From Neoroseomonas terrae (GTDB lineage Bacteria > Pseudomonadota > Alphaproteobacteria > Acetobacterales > Acetobacteraceae), in NCBI RefSeq assembly GCF_018129025.1, contig NZ_JAAEDI010000022.1, positions 45,146 to 109,145 of the forward strand: DNA of 64,000 bases, in the 5' to 3' direction. The notes below the pieces were generated by a model. That model had not been told where the DNA came from. It ran no database searches and saw only the letters and a program-made list of their open reading frames with translations. A program made the position numbers and the translations under genes. This document shows positions 17,233 to 27,939 of this stretch, piece by piece; the stretch's first letter is position 1; each line of letters starts with the position of its first letter.

Positions 17233-18650
17233 CCCAGGATCGAGGCGACGGCTGCCTGCGCCGCAGCCACCAGCGGCGCCGGGTAGAGGAAGAACAACGT
17301 GGTGAACAACCCGGACGCCGCCATCACGAAGGAGGTCGCGGCCGGCCGGGCATCGAGCGCACCGGTCGATTCGTCGAAGAACATTACCTTCACGATGCGC
17401 AGGTAGTAGAAGGCCGACACGACCGAGGACAGCACGCCGACGATGGCGAGCGTCCACAGCCCCGCATCGATCGCCGCCTTGAAGACGAACATCTTGCCGA
17501 AGAAGCCGGCGAGCGGCGGGATGCCGGCCATCGAGAACATGAAGATCGCCATCCACACCGCCATGGACAGGTCGGTCTTCGCCACGCCCGCGAGGTCGGA
17601 CACCGTCTCGACCGCCCTGCCCTGCCGCCGCATCGACACCAGCACCGCGAAGGCGCCGAGGTTCATCAGCAGGTAGATCGCCATGTAGATGAGCAGGCCG
17701 CGCATCCCGGCCTCGGATGCCGCGGCGAGGCCGACCAGCGCGTAGCCGACATGGCCGATGGAGGAATAGGCCATCAGCCGCTTGATGTTTTCCTGGCCGA
17801 TGGCGGCGAAGGCGCCGAGCACCATCGACAGCAGCGAGATCACCACGATCACCTGCTGCCACTGCCCGGCGAGGTCGCCGAACGGCCCGCCCAGCACGCG
17901 GGCGAACAGCACGATGGCGGCGACCTTGGGTGCCGCGGCGAAGAAGGCCGTGACCGGCGTCGGCGCACCTTCATAGACGTCCGGCGTCCACATGTGGAAC
18001 GGCACCGCCGAGACCTTGAAGGCCAGGCCCGTGATGACGAAGACCATGCCGACGATCACGCCGGGGCTGGCCTTGGCCGGGTCGGACAGCGCATCCGCGA
18101 TGCGGTCGAAATTCGTGGTGCCCGCGAAGCCGTAGACTAGCGAGGAGCCGTAGAGCAGCAGCCCCGAGGCCAGCGCGCCGAGCACGAAATACTTGAGGCC
18201 CGCTTCAGCCGACCGCTCGCTGTCGCGGTTGAAGGCGGCTACGACATACAGGCTCAGCGACAGCAACTCGAGCCCGATATAGAGCGCCATCAGGTCGTTC
18301 GCCGAGACCATGATGAGCATGCCGAGCGTCGCGAACAGCAGCAGCACGGGGTACTCGAAGCGATCGAGCTTGTCGTGCCTGTTGTAGTCGAGCGACAGCG
18401 CGACGCCCGCCGCGGCACCCAGCAGGATCAGGACCTTCGCGAAGCGCGCGAAGGCGTCGGAGACGACGAGCCCATTGAAGCCGCTGCCTTCCGGCGCGCC
18501 GAGCACCAGCACGGCGGTCAGCAGGAAGGCGCCGATCACCGCCATCGCGCAGGCGAAGTAGCTGTTCCGCTTCGGCAGTACGCCGACGCCGAGGATAGTC
18601 AGGCCGCAAAGGCCGAGGACGAGCTCGGGAAGAGCCAGGGTCCAGTTCAT
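17229..18650 (-). CDS. nuoN: NADH-quinone oxidoreductase subunit N
   Basis: Antiporter-like proton-translocating subunit of the complex I membrane arm, 473 aa, about 14 membrane helices. Recognisable stretches are FVLGALASGLLLYGSSLVYGFAGTT, FKVSAVPFHMWTPDVYEGAPTPVTAFFAAAPK (with the functional Lys) and KRLMAYSSIGHVGYALVGLA. ATG 18650 is chosen over the open frame to 18695 since MNWTLALPELVLGLCGL is the family start and the upstream gene ends at 18655. It is the last nuo gene and overlaps birA by four bases. Confidence 0.96.
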   Translation of the reverse strand: MNWTLALPELVLGLCGLTILGVGVLPKRNSYFACAMAVIGAFLLTAVLVLGAPEGSGFNGLVVSDAFARFAKVLILLGAAAGVALSLDYNRHDKLDRFEYPVLLLFATLGMLIMVSANDLMALYIGLELLSLSLYVVAAFNRDSERSAEAGLKYFVLGALASGLLLYGSSLVYGFAGTTNFDRIADALSDPAKASPGVIVGMVFVITGLAFKVSAVPFHMWTPDVYEGAPTPVTAFFAAAPKVAAIVLFARVLGGPFGDLAGQWQQVIVVISLLSMVLGAFAAIGQENIKRLMAYSSIGHVGYALVGLAAASEAGMRGLLIYMAIYLLMNLGAFAVLVSMRRQGRAVETVSDLAGVAKTDLSMAVWMAIFMFSMAGIPPLAGFFGKMFVFKAAIDAGLWTLAIVGVLSSVVSAFYYLRIVKVMFFDESTGALDARPAATSFVMAASGLFTTLFFLYPAPLVAAAQAAVASILG

Positions 18651-18654
18651 CGGA

Positions 18655-20166
18655 TCACATCCCCGCCAGGCGAGCGGCGCCGAGAGCGGCCTCATGCCGC
18701 TGCACCAGCGCGGTCACCGAGGCTTCGAAGAAGGAAAGGAAGCTGTGCGGGTAAACGCCCATCCAGAGGGCGAGCACCACGAGCGGTGCGAAGACCAGGT
18801 GCTCCCGCGGCGACATGTCCATCAGGCTGAACAGGTCCTGCTTCGTCACCTTGCCGAAGGCAACGCGCCGGTAGAGGTAGAGCATGTAGGCCGCGCCCAG
18901 GATCATGCCGAGCGCGGCACCGAGCGCGACCGTCGGGTTCACCTTCCAGGCGGCGACGATCACCAGCAATTCGCCCGGGAAGCCGGCAAGGCCCGGCAGC
19001 GCGACCGACGCCATGGTGAACAGCATGAAGATCAGCGCATAGGCCGGCATGATCTTCGCGACCCCGCCATAGCGCGCGATCTCGAGCGAATGGACGCGGT
19101 CGTAGAGGATGCCGACGCAGAGGAACAGCGCGCCCGAGACGATGCCGTGCGACAGCATCTGGAACAGCGCGCCCGACAGCCCCTGAACGGTGAAGGTGAA
19201 GATGCCGAGCGTGACGATGCCCATATGCGCGACCGACGAGTACGCGATGAGCTTCTTCATGTTCTCCTGCGCCAGCGCCACCAGCGAGGTGTAGACGACG
19301 GCGACGATCGACAGGACGTAGATGAAGGGTGCGAAGTCGGCCGAGGCCTGCGGCAGCATCGGTATCGAAAAGCGCAGGAAGCCGTAGGCGCCCATCTTCA
19401 GCAGCACGCCCGCCAGGATCACCGAGCCCGCTGTCGGCGCCTCGACGTGGGCGTCGGGCAGCCAGGTGTGGAACGGCCACATCGGCACCTTCACCGCGAA
19501 GGAGGCGAAGAAGGCGAGGAAGATCCAGGTCTGCAGCGAAGCCGGGATGGCGTGCTCGAACAGCGTCGGGATGTCGGTCGTGCCGGCGCGATACCACAGC
19601 AGCAGGATCGCCAGCAGCATCAGCACCGAGCCGAGCAGCGTGTAGAGGAAGAACTTGAAGGAGGCATAGACGCGCCGGCTGTGCCCCCACACGCCGATGA
19701 TCAGGAACATCGGGATCAGCACGCCTTCGAAGAAGACGTAGAAGACGATGAAGTCGAGGGCGGCGAACATGCCGACCATCATCGTCTCGAGCACCAGGAA
19801 GGCGACCATGTATTCCCGCACCCGCATCTGGATCGCATCCCAGGAGGCGAGGATGCAGATCGGCGTCAGCAGGGTGGAGAGCAGGATGAACAGCACCGAG
19901 ATGCCGTCCACGCCGACATGGTAGGTGATGCCGAACTCGGACAGCCAATCGAGCTGCTCCACGAACTGGAAGCCGGCATCGGCCTTGTCGAACTTGAACC
20001 ACAGGATCAGCGACAGCGCGAAGACGATCAGGCTGGTCCACAGCGCCGTCCAGCGGGCGTTCTCGGCGACGACCTTGTCCTCCCCCCGCAGGGTCAGGAT
20101 GAAGGCCGCGCCCACCAGCGGCAGGAAGGTGAGCAGCGTCAGCAGCGGGAAGCCGGCGGCGTTCAT
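18655..20166 (-). CDS. nuoM: NADH-quinone oxidoreductase subunit M
   Basis: Second antiporter-like subunit, 503 aa, with roughly 14 membrane helices. Typical are VDGISVLFILLSTLLTPICILASW, the FFEGVLIPMFLIIGVWG helix with its conserved Glu, VKVPMWPFHTWLPDAHVEAPTAGSVILAGVLLKMGAYG, and KKLIAYSSVAHMG. Its ATG overlaps the nuoL stop as ATGA (20163-20166). Proton pumping driven from the hydrophilic arm is the known family role. Confidence 0.97.
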   Translation of the reverse strand: MNAAGFPLLTLLTFLPLVGAAFILTLRGEDKVVAENARWTALWTSLIVFALSLILWFKFDKADAGFQFVEQLDWLSEFGITYHVGVDGISVLFILLSTLLTPICILASWDAIQMRVREYMVAFLVLETMMVGMFAALDFIVFYVFFEGVLIPMFLIIGVWGHSRRVYASFKFFLYTLLGSVLMLLAILLLWYRAGTTDIPTLFEHAIPASLQTWIFLAFFASFAVKVPMWPFHTWLPDAHVEAPTAGSVILAGVLLKMGAYGFLRFSIPMLPQASADFAPFIYVLSIVAVVYTSLVALAQENMKKLIAYSSVAHMGIVTLGIFTFTVQGLSGALFQMLSHGIVSGALFLCVGILYDRVHSLEIARYGGVAKIMPAYALIFMLFTMASVALPGLAGFPGELLVIVAAWKVNPTVALGAALGMILGAAYMLYLYRRVAFGKVTKQDLFSLMDMSPREHLVFAPLVVLALWMGVYPHSFLSFFEASVTALVQRHEAALGAARLAGM

Positions 20167-22079
20167 CGGGCGGCTCCGAAGACGAGCAGTGTGACGAAGA
20201 CCGCGAGCCCCGCGATCATCACGAAGGCATAGTTGGCGACGCGCCCGGTCTGGATACGCACCGCACCCTGCGACGCCTCGACCGCCAGGGTGGCGGCACC
20301 GTTCGGCACGCCGTCAATGACACCGGCATCGACCTTCTGCCACAACATCCGTGCAAGGGCGCGCGTCGGGCGGACGAAGATCGCATCGTACAGCTCGTCG
20401 AAGTACCACTTGTTCAGCAGGAACAGGTAGATCGCGTGGAAGGTCGAGGCGAGCTTCCCGGGGATCGACGGGACGAACATGTACATGATGTAGGCGAGCA
20501 GGATGCCCGTCAGGCCCACGGCCGTGGGTGCGAGCGGGACCCAGGACGGCACCTCATGCACGTCGTGCATGATGTGGTTATGCGGCGCGTTCACGATGGC
20601 GCCGTTCCAGAACTCGGCCCAGTCGTGACCGACGAAGTACGGGTAGAAGACCGCACCGGCGAAGACGGCGCCGAGGCCCAGCACCACCAGCGGCAGCAAC
20701 ATCACCGGCGGGCTCTCATGGACATGTTCCATGGTGTGGTGATCCGCGCGCGGTTCGCCATGGAAGGTCACGATGATCAGGCGCCAGGAATAGAAGGCGG
20801 TCAGCAGCGCGGCCGCCATGCCGCAGAACCAGGCGTACTTGGCCGTCCAGCCATGACCGGCGAAGGCGGCCTCGATCATGAAATCCTTCGAGTAATAACC
20901 GGCGAAGAGCGGCACGCCGGCGAGTGCGAGCGAGCCGATCCAGAACAGCGCATAGGTCATCGGGATCTTCTTCCAGATCCCGCCCATGCGGCGGATGTCC
21001 TGCTCGTCCGACATCGCATGGATGACGGAGCCTGCGCCCAGGAACAGCAGCGCCTTGAAGAAGGCGTGGGTGAACAGGTGGAAGATCGCGCCCTGGTAGG
21101 CGCCGACGCCCACCGCGAAGAACATGTAGCCGAGCTGCGAGCAGGTCGAATACGCGATCACCCGCTTGATGTCGTTCTGCACGCAGCCGATCGTCGCGGC
21201 GAACAGCGCGGTGGACGCGCCGACCACCGTGATGATCGCGAGCGCCACCGGCGCGTATTCCAGCACCGGCGACATGCGCGCCATCAGGAACACGCCCGCG
21301 GTCACCATCGTCGCCGCGTGGATCAGCGCGGAGACCGGCGTCGGGCCTTCCATCGCATCCGGCAGCCAGGTGTGCAGGCCAAGCTGCGCCGACTTGCCGC
21401 AGGCGCCCAGGAACAGCAGCACGCCGATGACCTCATAGGCCGGATAGCCGGCGAAGGTCGCCTCGCGATGCTGCTCGATCGAGCCGAAGATCGTGCTGAA
21501 CTCGACCGACCCGAAGGTCCAGAAGGTCAGCGCCAGGCCCAGCATGAAGAACAGGTCGCCGACGCGGTTCACGATGAACGCCTTCATCGCCGCGTTGCAG
21601 GCGCTGTCCTTCTCATACCAGAAGCCGATCAGCAGGTAGGAGGCGAGGCCCACGCCCTCCCAGCCGAAGAACAGCTGCACCAGGTTGTCCGCCGTCACCA
21701 GCATCAGCATCATGAAGGTGAACAGCGACAGATAGGCGAAGAAGCGCGCCTTGCTCGGGTCGTGCGACATGTAGCCGACGCTGTAGATGTGGATCAGCGT
21801 GGAGATGAACGTGACCATCCCCACCATCACCGCCGACAGCGTGTCGTAGCGCAGCGCCCACGACACCTCGAAGGTGCCGACATCGACGAAGGTCAGCAGC
21901 TCGACCGTCTGCGGCGAATGGCCGAGGGCGACCTGGAAGAACAGCGTCACGCCGCAGATCGCGGCCAGCACCATGCAGGTGATGGTGACGAACTGGGCGG
22001 CCTTGTCGCCGATCCAGCGTCCGAAGAGGCCCGCGATGATGGCACCCAGCAGCGGGAAGAAGACGGCGCCGACGAACAT
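20163..22079 (-). CDS. nuoL: NADH-quinone oxidoreductase subunit L
   Basis: Largest antiporter-like subunit of complex I, 638 aa. It contains the core helices (LFFGWEGVGLASYLLIGFWY, KSAQLGLHTWLPDAMEGPTPVSALIHAATMVTAG, KRVIAYSTCSQLGYMFFA) and a C-terminal extension that carries the long lateral helix bracing NuoM and NuoN. The linker around residues 440-520 is unusually rich in His (HHTMEHVHE, PHNHIMHDVHE). It sits 4 bp downstream of nuoK and overlaps nuoM. Confidence 0.97.
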   Translation of the reverse strand: MFVGAVFFPLLGAIIAGLFGRWIGDKAAQFVTITCMVLAAICGVTLFFQVALGHSPQTVELLTFVDVGTFEVSWALRYDTLSAVMVGMVTFISTLIHIYSVGYMSHDPSKARFFAYLSLFTFMMLMLVTADNLVQLFFGWEGVGLASYLLIGFWYEKDSACNAAMKAFIVNRVGDLFFMLGLALTFWTFGSVEFSTIFGSIEQHREATFAGYPAYEVIGVLLFLGACGKSAQLGLHTWLPDAMEGPTPVSALIHAATMVTAGVFLMARMSPVLEYAPVALAIITVVGASTALFAATIGCVQNDIKRVIAYSTCSQLGYMFFAVGVGAYQGAIFHLFTHAFFKALLFLGAGSVIHAMSDEQDIRRMGGIWKKIPMTYALFWIGSLALAGVPLFAGYYSKDFMIEAAFAGHGWTAKYAWFCGMAAALLTAFYSWRLIIVTFHGEPRADHHTMEHVHESPPVMLLPLVVLGLGAVFAGAVFYPYFVGHDWAEFWNGAIVNAPHNHIMHDVHEVPSWVPLAPTAVGLTGILLAYIMYMFVPSIPGKLASTFHAIYLFLLNKWYFDELYDAIFVRPTRALARMLWQKVDAGVIDGVPNGAATLAVEASQGAVRIQTGRVANYAFVMIAGLAVFVTLLVFGAAR

Positions 22080-22083
22080 GGCC

Positions 22084-22392
22084 TCAGCCCTTCAGGGTCG
22101 AGATATCCTCGACCTCGATCGTACCGCGGTTGCGGAAGTAGATGACCACGATGGCAAGGCCGATCGCCGCCTCGGCCGCGGCCACCGTCAGGATGAACAT
22201 GGTGAAGACCTGGCCCGTGAGGTCGCCCAGCGCCGCCGAGAAGGCGACGAGATTGATGTTCACCGCGAGCAGGATCAGCTCGACCGACATCAGGATGATG
22301 ATGACGTTCTTCCGGTTCAGGAAGATGCCGAAGACGCCAAGCACCAGCAGAATGGCCGAGACAACCAGGAAATGCGCGAGAGAGACGGCCAT
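22084..22392 (-). CDS. nuoK: NADH-quinone oxidoreductase subunit K
   Basis: Small three-helix membrane subunit of 102 aa (MnhC-like). The conserved buried glutamates lie in [20 protein letters not shown] and [17 protein letters not shown], both needed for proton transfer in E. coli. The start ATG overlaps the last base of the nuoJ stop. Size matches the family exactly. Confidence 0.97.
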   Translation of the reverse strand: MAVSLAHFLVVSAILLVLGVFGIFLNRKNVIIILMSVELILLAVNINLVAFSAALGDLTGQVFTMFILTVAAAEAAIGLAIVVIYFRNRGTIEVEDISTLKG

Positions 22393-23075
22393 CAGTGATG
22401 CCCCCCATGGCCGTGATGTTCGACTTCCTTGGGCTTGGCTTCCTCGGGCGCCGGCGGCCGGACGATGCCGATCTCCTTGAGCCCCGCACCGAGCGGCACG
22501 CTGCGCAGAGACACCGTGCCCGCGCGCGCGATCTGCTCCGCGACGTTCTGCCGTCGCGTGCCCGGCCGGTCGCGCAGCGTCAGCACGATGGCGCCGATCA
22601 TCGCGACCAGCAGGATCAGCCCGCAGGCCTGGAACAGGTAGATGTAGTCCGTATAGAGAATCCGCCCCAGCGCCTCGGCATTGGTCACATCCGTGGGCGT
22701 CGGGTTCAGCCGCAGCGTCGCCGCCTCGGGCGCGAAGCGCCAGGCGGTCAGCACCATGAACAGCTCGATCAGCAGGATGCCGCCGATGATGGCGCCGAAC
22801 GGCGCGTATCGCTGGAAGCCTTCCCGCAGCTGCGTGAAGTCGATGTCCAGCATCATCACGACGAACAGGAACAGCACCGCGACCGCGCCGACATAGACGA
22901 TGACCAGGATCATCGCCAGGAACTCGGCCCCGGTCAGCAGGAACAGGCCCGCCGCGTTGAAGAAGGCGAGGATGAGGAACAGCACCGAATGGACCGGGTT
23001 GCGGCTCGTCACCACCATGACGGCCGAACCGATCAGCACGGCGGCGAAGGCGTAGAAGGCAAGGACTGCGATCAT
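22392..23075 (-). CDS. nuoJ: NADH-quinone oxidoreductase subunit J
   Basis: Membrane subunit of 227 aa with five helices ([42 protein letters not shown] at the start; [29 protein letters not shown] carries the pi-bulge helix TM3). The protein ends with a charged tail that finishes [11 protein letters not shown], a His-rich end not general to the family. It is 7 bp after nuoI. Confidence 0.96.
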   Translation of the reverse strand: MIAVLAFYAFAAVLIGSAVMVVTSRNPVHSVLFLILAFFNAAGLFLLTGAEFLAMILVIVYVGAVAVLFLFVVMMLDIDFTQLREGFQRYAPFGAIIGGILLIELFMVLTAWRFAPEAATLRLNPTPTDVTNAEALGRILYTDYIYLFQACGLILLVAMIGAIVLTLRDRPGTRRQNVAEQIARAGTVSLRSVPLGAGLKEIGIVRPPAPEEAKPKEVEHHGHGGHH

Positions 23076-23082
23076 GGCGCGC

Positions 23083-23571
23083 TCACCGGTACGGGGCGTC
23101 GAGCCGCAGGCGCTCGGCCAGCATCGGCTCCCAGCGGTCGCCGTTATCGAGCAGCTTCTCCTTGGTGTAGATCAGCTCCTCATGCGTCTCGGCGGCGAAT
23201 TCCATGTTCGGGCCCTCGACGATGGCATCGACCGGGCAGGCTTCCTCGCACAGCCCGCAATAGATGCACTTCGTCATGTCGATGTCGTAGCGCGTGGTCC
23301 GGCGGGATCCGTCCTCGCGCGGCTCGGCCTCGATGGTGATGGCCTGCGCGGGGCACACGGCCTCGCACAGCTTGCAGGCGATGCAGCGTTCCTCGCCGTT
23401 GGGGTACCGGCGCAGCGCGTGCTCCCCCTTGAAGCGCGGGCTCAAGGGGCCGCGCTCATACGGGTAGTTCAGCGTCGCCTTGCGGCTGAAGAAGTACTTG
23501 AGCGTCAGCGCCATCCCCGAGACGAGCTCGGTGAGCAGAAGGCTGCGCGCGACGCGGTCGAGAGAAGCCAT
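23083..23571 (-). CDS. nuoI: NADH-quinone oxidoreductase subunit I
   Basis: Peripheral-arm ferredoxin-like subunit of 162 aa binding clusters N6a and N6b. Two complete 4Fe-4S motifs are present: C63, C66, C69 and C73 ([11 protein letters not shown]), then C102, C105, C108 and C112 ([11 protein letters not shown]). The N-terminal amphipathic segment anchors it to NuoH/NuoA. It lies 13 bp downstream of nuoH. Confidence 0.98.
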   Translation of the reverse strand: MASLDRVARSLLLTELVSGMALTLKYFFSRKATLNYPYERGPLSPRFKGEHALRRYPNGEERCIACKLCEAVCPAQAITIEAEPREDGSRRTTRYDIDMTKCIYCGLCEEACPVDAIVEGPNMEFAAETHEELIYTKEKLLDNGDRWEPMLAERLRLDAPYR

Positions 23572-23584
23572 GGTCAGGACCCCA

Positions 23585-24598
23585 TCAAGCCGGCAGCCAG
23601 CCGGTCAGCTTGAGCACGGCGGCCGTCAGCACCAGCCACACCAGGCTGAACGGCAGGAACACCTTCCACCCCAGGCGCATCAGCTGGTCGTAGCGGAAGC
23701 GCGGGAAGGTCGCGCGCACCCAGATGAAGGTGAAAAGGCACAGGCAGATCTTCAGGATGAACCAGATCGGCCCGGGCACCCAGTTGAACGGCGCGACGTC
23801 GATCGGCGGCAGCCACCCACCCAGGAACAGGATGGTCGTCAGCGCCGACATCAGGATCATGTTCGCGTATTCGCCGAGGAAGAACAGCGCGAAGGACATC
23901 GAGCTGTATTCGACGAAGAAGCCCGCGACGAGCTCGGATTCACCTTCCGGCAGGTCGAACGGCGCGCGGTTGGTTTCCGCGAGCGTCGAGATGAAGAAGA
24001 TGATGAACATCGGGAACAGCGGGATGGCGAACCACACCGTCTGCTGCGCCCGCACGATCTCGGTCAGGTTCAGCGACCCGACGCAAAGCAACACGGTCAC
24101 GATCACGAAGCCCATGCTGACTTCGTAGGACACCATCTGCGCCGCGGACCGCAGCGCGCCGAGGAAGGCGTATTTCGAGTTCGACGCCCAGCCAGCGATG
24201 ATGACGCCATAGACGCCGAGCGAGCTGATCGCGAACAGATACAGGATGCCGACATTGATGTCGGCGATCGCCCAGCCATCGTTCACCGGAATGACGGCCC
24301 AGGCGATCATGGCCAGCGTGAAGGTCAGCATCGGCGCCATGATGAACAGGACCCGGTTCGCGCCCGTGGGCACGATGGTTTCCTTCATCAGCATCTTCAG
24401 CGCGTCGGCGAAGGGCTGCAGCAGGCCGAAGGGGCCGACCACGTTCGGCCCTTTGCGCATCTGCATCGCCGCCATCACTTTGCGCTCGGCATAGGTGAGG
24501 TAGGCGACCCCGATCAGCAGCGGCACCAGCAGGACCAGCGCCTTGCCGACGGTCAGGGCCAGGATGCCGACCGGATGGTTGAAGAAGAAGTCGACCAT
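23585..24598 (-). CDS. nuoH: NADH-quinone oxidoreductase subunit H
   Basis: Membrane subunit of 337 aa forming most of the quinone-binding chamber and the first proton channel. Signature stretches are [33 protein letters not shown] and the acidic loop [21 protein letters not shown] 24598 ([13 protein letters not shown]) is chosen because nuoG ends at 24603; the open frame runs on to 24646. Eight membrane helices are apparent. Confidence 0.97.
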   Translation of the reverse strand: MVDFFFNHPVGILALTVGKALVLLVPLLIGVAYLTYAERKVMAAMQMRKGPNVVGPFGLLQPFADALKMLMKETIVPTGANRVLFIMAPMLTFTLAMIAWAVIPVNDGWAIADINVGILYLFAISSLGVYGVIIAGWASNSKYAFLGALRSAAQMVSYEVSMGFVIVTVLLCVGSLNLTEIVRAQQTVWFAIPLFPMFIIFFISTLAETNRAPFDLPEGESELVAGFFVEYSSMSFALFFLGEYANMILMSALTTILFLGGWLPPIDVAPFNWVPGPIWFILKICLCLFTFIWVRATFPRFRYDQLMRLGWKVFLPFSLVWLVLTAAVLKLTGWLPA

Positions 24599-24602
24599 CG
24601 CG

Positions 24603-26636
24603 TCACTCCGCCGCCAGGGCCGGCGCCGGCCCGTAGATCGCGGCACATTGCGCCATCACATCCGAGGCCCGGCTGACGACATCCGCCTGGTGATAGACCG
24701 GCAGCGGCAGCACGAAGGCGCCGCCCGTCGCGGCACCCGCCGCCGGTCCGGCCATGTCCGCGCAGCCGCCGCGCGCGACCTCACCCACGCGGCCGAACAC
24801 TGGGCTGACGGAGGCCAGCCGCGCGCGGATCGCGTGCAGATCGTTGTAGGGCAGCGTCTTGTCCACGCCCTCGCTGAAGGCACGGATGATGCGCCAGTCT
24901 TCCTTCGCCTCGCCTGGTGGGAAGATCGCGAGGCGCCCGCGCTGCGCGCGCCCCTCGGTGTTCACCCAGGTCGCGTCCTTCTCGGTATAGGCGGCACCCG
25001 GCAGGATCACATCGGCCCGGCCCGCCATCGCGTCACCATGGTGGCCCTGGTAGATCACGAAGGTGCCCGCTGCGATCCGCGCCGGGTCGAACCCGTCCGC
25101 GTTCAGCAGCCACAGCGCATCGACGCCACCGGCGACCATCGCCGCGGCATCCTTGCCCCCCTGCCCCGGCACGAAGCCGAGCTCGAGGCCGCCGACCTGC
25201 CCGCCGAACAGATGCAGCAGGTTGAAGCCGTGCCAGTCTTCCTTCAGCGCGCCAACGTCGTTCGCCAGTGCCCAGGCCGCAGCCAGCACCGCCGCACCAT
25301 CGGCTCGCTGCAGCGCGCCGCGGCCGAGGATGATCATCGGCTTCTCGGCCGCCTTCAGCGTCTCGGCGAAGCCCTGGATGGCGTCCGGCCCATCGCCGAC
25401 ATAGGTCGCCGGATAGGTCAGGTCGACGCCGCGCGGGCCGACGAAGCCCACCCTGAACTTGCCGAGCGACCAGCGCTTGCGGATGCGGGCGTTCAACACC
25501 GGTGCCTCGCGCCGCACGTCGCTGCCGATGATCAGCACCGCATCGGCCTCGTCGATGCCGGCGATCGTCGTGTTGAAGCGGTAGAAGTCCGGACGGCTGG
25601 TGTCGATCGCCGCAAAGTCGTCGCGGCAGTCGATGTTGGCCGAACCATAGGCCGCCATCAGATCCTTCAGCGCCAGCGTGCTCTCGGCATCCGCCAGCCC
25701 GCCGGCGATGGCGCCGATCCGGTCGCCGGGCAGCGAGGACAGCTTCGTCGCAATGGCCGCGAAGGCCTCCGGCCACGTCGCCGGCGCCAGCTTGCCGTCC
25801 TTCTTCACCCAGGGGCGATCCAGCCGGCGCCGCTTCAGCCCGTCGAAGGAGAAGCGACCGCGATCGGCCATCCACTCCTCGTTCACCGCCTCATTCACGC
25901 GCGGGATGATGCGTAGCACCTCGGGTCCGCGGGCATCGACGCGGATGTTGCACCCGACCGCGTCCAGCACGTCGATGCTGTCCGTCTTGCTCAGTTCCCA
26001 CGGCCGCGACACGAAGGCATAGGGCCGCGAGGTCAGCGCGCCGACCGGGCAGATATCGATCAGGTTGCCCGACAGCTCGGAAGTCAGGGCCTTCTCGACA
26101 TAGGTGCCGATCTCGAGGTTCTCGCCCCGGTTCGTGCCACCCATCTCCGGCGTGCCTGCCACCTCCGCCGAGAAGCGGACGCAGCGCGTGCACTGGATGC
26201 AGCGCGTCATCACCGTCTTGATGAGCGGACCGATATCCTTGTCCTTCACCGCCCGCTTGGCTTCCTTGTAGCGGGAGCCGTCGGAGCCGAAGGCATAGGC
26301 CTGATCCTGCAGGTCGCACTCGCCACCCTGATCACAGATCGGGCAATCCAGCGGGTGGTTGATCAGCAGGAATTCCATGACGTTGCGCCGGGCCTGGCGG
26401 ACCACGGCGCTGTCAGTGAAGACCTTCATGCCGTCATTCACCGGATAGGCGCAGGAAGCGACCGGCTTCGGCGCCTTCTCCACCTCGACCAGGCACATGC
26501 GGCAATTGCCGGCGACCGACAGGCGGTCGTGATAGCAGAAGCGCGGGATCTCCTTGCCCGCAGCCTCGCAGGCCTGCAGCACCGACGACCCGTTGGGGAC
26601 GTCAACCTCGATCCCGTCGACCGTGACCTTCGCCAT
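24603..26636 (-). CDS. nuoG: NADH-quinone oxidoreductase subunit G
   Basis: Iron-sulfur subunit of 677 aa from the NADH-oxidising module. The N-terminus holds the 2Fe-2S motif ([21 protein letters not shown] then CAYPV), the His/Cys N5 cluster region ([17 protein letters not shown]), and the N4 cysteines (CIQCTRC and ICPVGALTS). The molybdopterin-oxidoreductase-like C-terminal domain follows, shorter than in E. coli (908 aa), which is normal for Alphaproteobacteria. Start ATG 26636, 5 bp after nuoF. Confidence 0.97.
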   Translation of the reverse strand: MAKVTVDGIEVDVPNGSSVLQACEAAGKEIPRFCYHDRLSVAGNCRMCLVEVEKAPKPVASCAYPVNDGMKVFTDSAVVRQARRNVMEFLLINHPLDCPICDQGGECDLQDQAYAFGSDGSRYKEAKRAVKDKDIGPLIKTVMTRCIQCTRCVRFSAEVAGTPEMGGTNRGENLEIGTYVEKALTSELSGNLIDICPVGALTSRPYAFVSRPWELSKTDSIDVLDAVGCNIRVDARGPEVLRIIPRVNEAVNEEWMADRGRFSFDGLKRRRLDRPWVKKDGKLAPATWPEAFAAIATKLSSLPGDRIGAIAGGLADAESTLALKDLMAAYGSANIDCRDDFAAIDTSRPDFYRFNTTIAGIDEADAVLIIGSDVRREAPVLNARIRKRWSLGKFRVGFVGPRGVDLTYPATYVGDGPDAIQGFAETLKAAEKPMIILGRGALQRADGAAVLAAAWALANDVGALKEDWHGFNLLHLFGGQVGGLELGFVPGQGGKDAAAMVAGGVDALWLLNADGFDPARIAAGTFVIYQGHHGDAMAGRADVILPGAAYTEKDATWVNTEGRAQRGRLAIFPPGEAKEDWRIIRAFSEGVDKTLPYNDLHAIRARLASVSPVFGRVGEVARGGCADMAGPAAGAATGGAFVLPLPVYHQADVVSRASDVMAQCAAIYGPAPALAAE

Positions 26637-26641
26637 CGCGA

Positions 26642-27937
26642 TTACTCCGCGGCCATCGGAAGGCTGCGCGCCTTATACTGCCGAATGCGATCTTCCATCA
26701 TCGGCCGGAAGTGCCGGATCAGCCCCTGCACCGGCCACACGCCACCGTCAGCCAGCGCACATATCGTATGGCCTTCGATGCGTCGCGTGACGTTCTCAAG
26801 GAGGTCGATCTCCTCGATCTCCGCATTGCCCTCGACCATCCGGTTCATCAGCCGCGCCTGCCAACCCATGCCCTCGCGGCACGGCGTGCACTGCCCGCAG
26901 CTCTCATGCTTGTAGAAGGCCGCGAGCCGCGCGATCGCCTTGATCAGGTCGGTCGACTTGTCCATCACGATAACGGCGGCGGTGCCGAGGCCGGATTTGT
27001 GCTCGCGGAGCGCGTCGAAATCCATCAGCACGTCGTCGCAGATCGCCTTCGGCAGCAGCGGCGTCGACGATCCGCCCGGGATCACGCAGAGCAGGTTGTC
27101 CCACCCGCCGCGGACGCCGCCGGCATGCCGCTCGATGAGTTCCCGCATCGGGATGCTCATCTCTTCCTCGACATTGCAGGGCTTGTTCACATGGCCCTGG
27201 ATGCAGAACAGCTTGGTGCCGGAATTCTTCGGCCGCCCGAAGCTGCTAAACCAGGTCGCGCCGCGCCGCAGGATCTCCGGCACCACCGCGATGGTCTCGA
27301 CGTTGTTCACCGTGGTCGGGCAGCCATAGAGCCCGACGGCCGCCGGGAACGGCGGCTTCAGCCGCGGCATCCCCTTCTTGCCTTCCAGGCTCTCGATCAG
27401 CGCCGTCTCTTCGCCGCAGATATAGGCGCCGGCGCCGCGATGCAGATACAGGTCGAAATCCCAGCCCGACCCCGCCGCGTTTTTGCCGAGCAATCCGGCC
27501 TCATAGGCCTCGTCGATGGCGGCCTGGAGCGTGACGCCCTCGTTGTAGAACTCGCCGCGGATGTAGATGTAGCCCGCATGCGCGCCCATGCCGAAGCCGG
27601 CCAGCAGGCAGCCTTCGATCAGCGTGTGCGGATCGTGGCGCGCGATGTCGCGGTCCTTGCAGGTGCCGGGCTCCGATTCGTCGCAATTGACGACGAGATA
27701 GGAAGGGCGGCCATCCGACTGCTTCGGCATGAAGGACCACTTCATGCCAGTCGGGAAACCCGCCCCGCCCCGGCCGCGCAGGCCCGAATTCTTCATCTCC
27801 TCGATGACCCAGTCGCGGCCCTTGGCGATGATGCCCGCTGTGCCGTCCCAATTGCCGCGCTTTCGCGCCGCCTCCAGCCCCCACGACTGCGCGCCGTAGA
27901 GATTGGTGAAGATGCGATCCTTGTCGGCCAGCGCCAT
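26642..27937 (-). CDS. nuoF: NADH-quinone oxidoreductase subunit F
   Basis: NADH- and FMN-binding subunit of 431 aa carrying cluster N3. The glycine-rich nucleotide motif [10 protein letters not shown] is at 55-64, [15 protein letters not shown] follows, and the 4Fe-4S motif is [12 protein letters not shown] near residue 350. The open frame extends to 28144, but [15 protein letters not shown] at 27937 is the family start and nuoE ends at 27940, 2 bp away. Confidence 0.97.
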   Translation of the reverse strand: MALADKDRIFTNLYGAQSWGLEAARKRGNWDGTAGIIAKGRDWVIEEMKNSGLRGRGGAGFPTGMKWSFMPKQSDGRPSYLVVNCDESEPGTCKDRDIARHDPHTLIEGCLLAGFGMGAHAGYIYIRGEFYNEGVTLQAAIDEAYEAGLLGKNAAGSGWDFDLYLHRGAGAYICGEETALIESLEGKKGMPRLKPPFPAAVGLYGCPTTVNNVETIAVVPEILRRGATWFSSFGRPKNSGTKLFCIQGHVNKPCNVEEEMSIPMRELIERHAGGVRGGWDNLLCVIPGGSSTPLLPKAICDDVLMDFDALREHKSGLGTAAVIVMDKSTDLIKAIARLAAFYKHESCGQCTPCREGMGWQARLMNRMVEGNAEIEEIDLLENVTRRIEGHTICALADGGVWPVQGLIRHFRPMMEDRIRQYKARSLPMAAE

Positions 27938-27939
27938 CG

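Noticed and set aside
17233..17862. Extended 453-aa frame upstream of birA
   Set aside because: This part lies within nuoN in another frame; birA homology starts at the GTG overlapping the nuoN stop.
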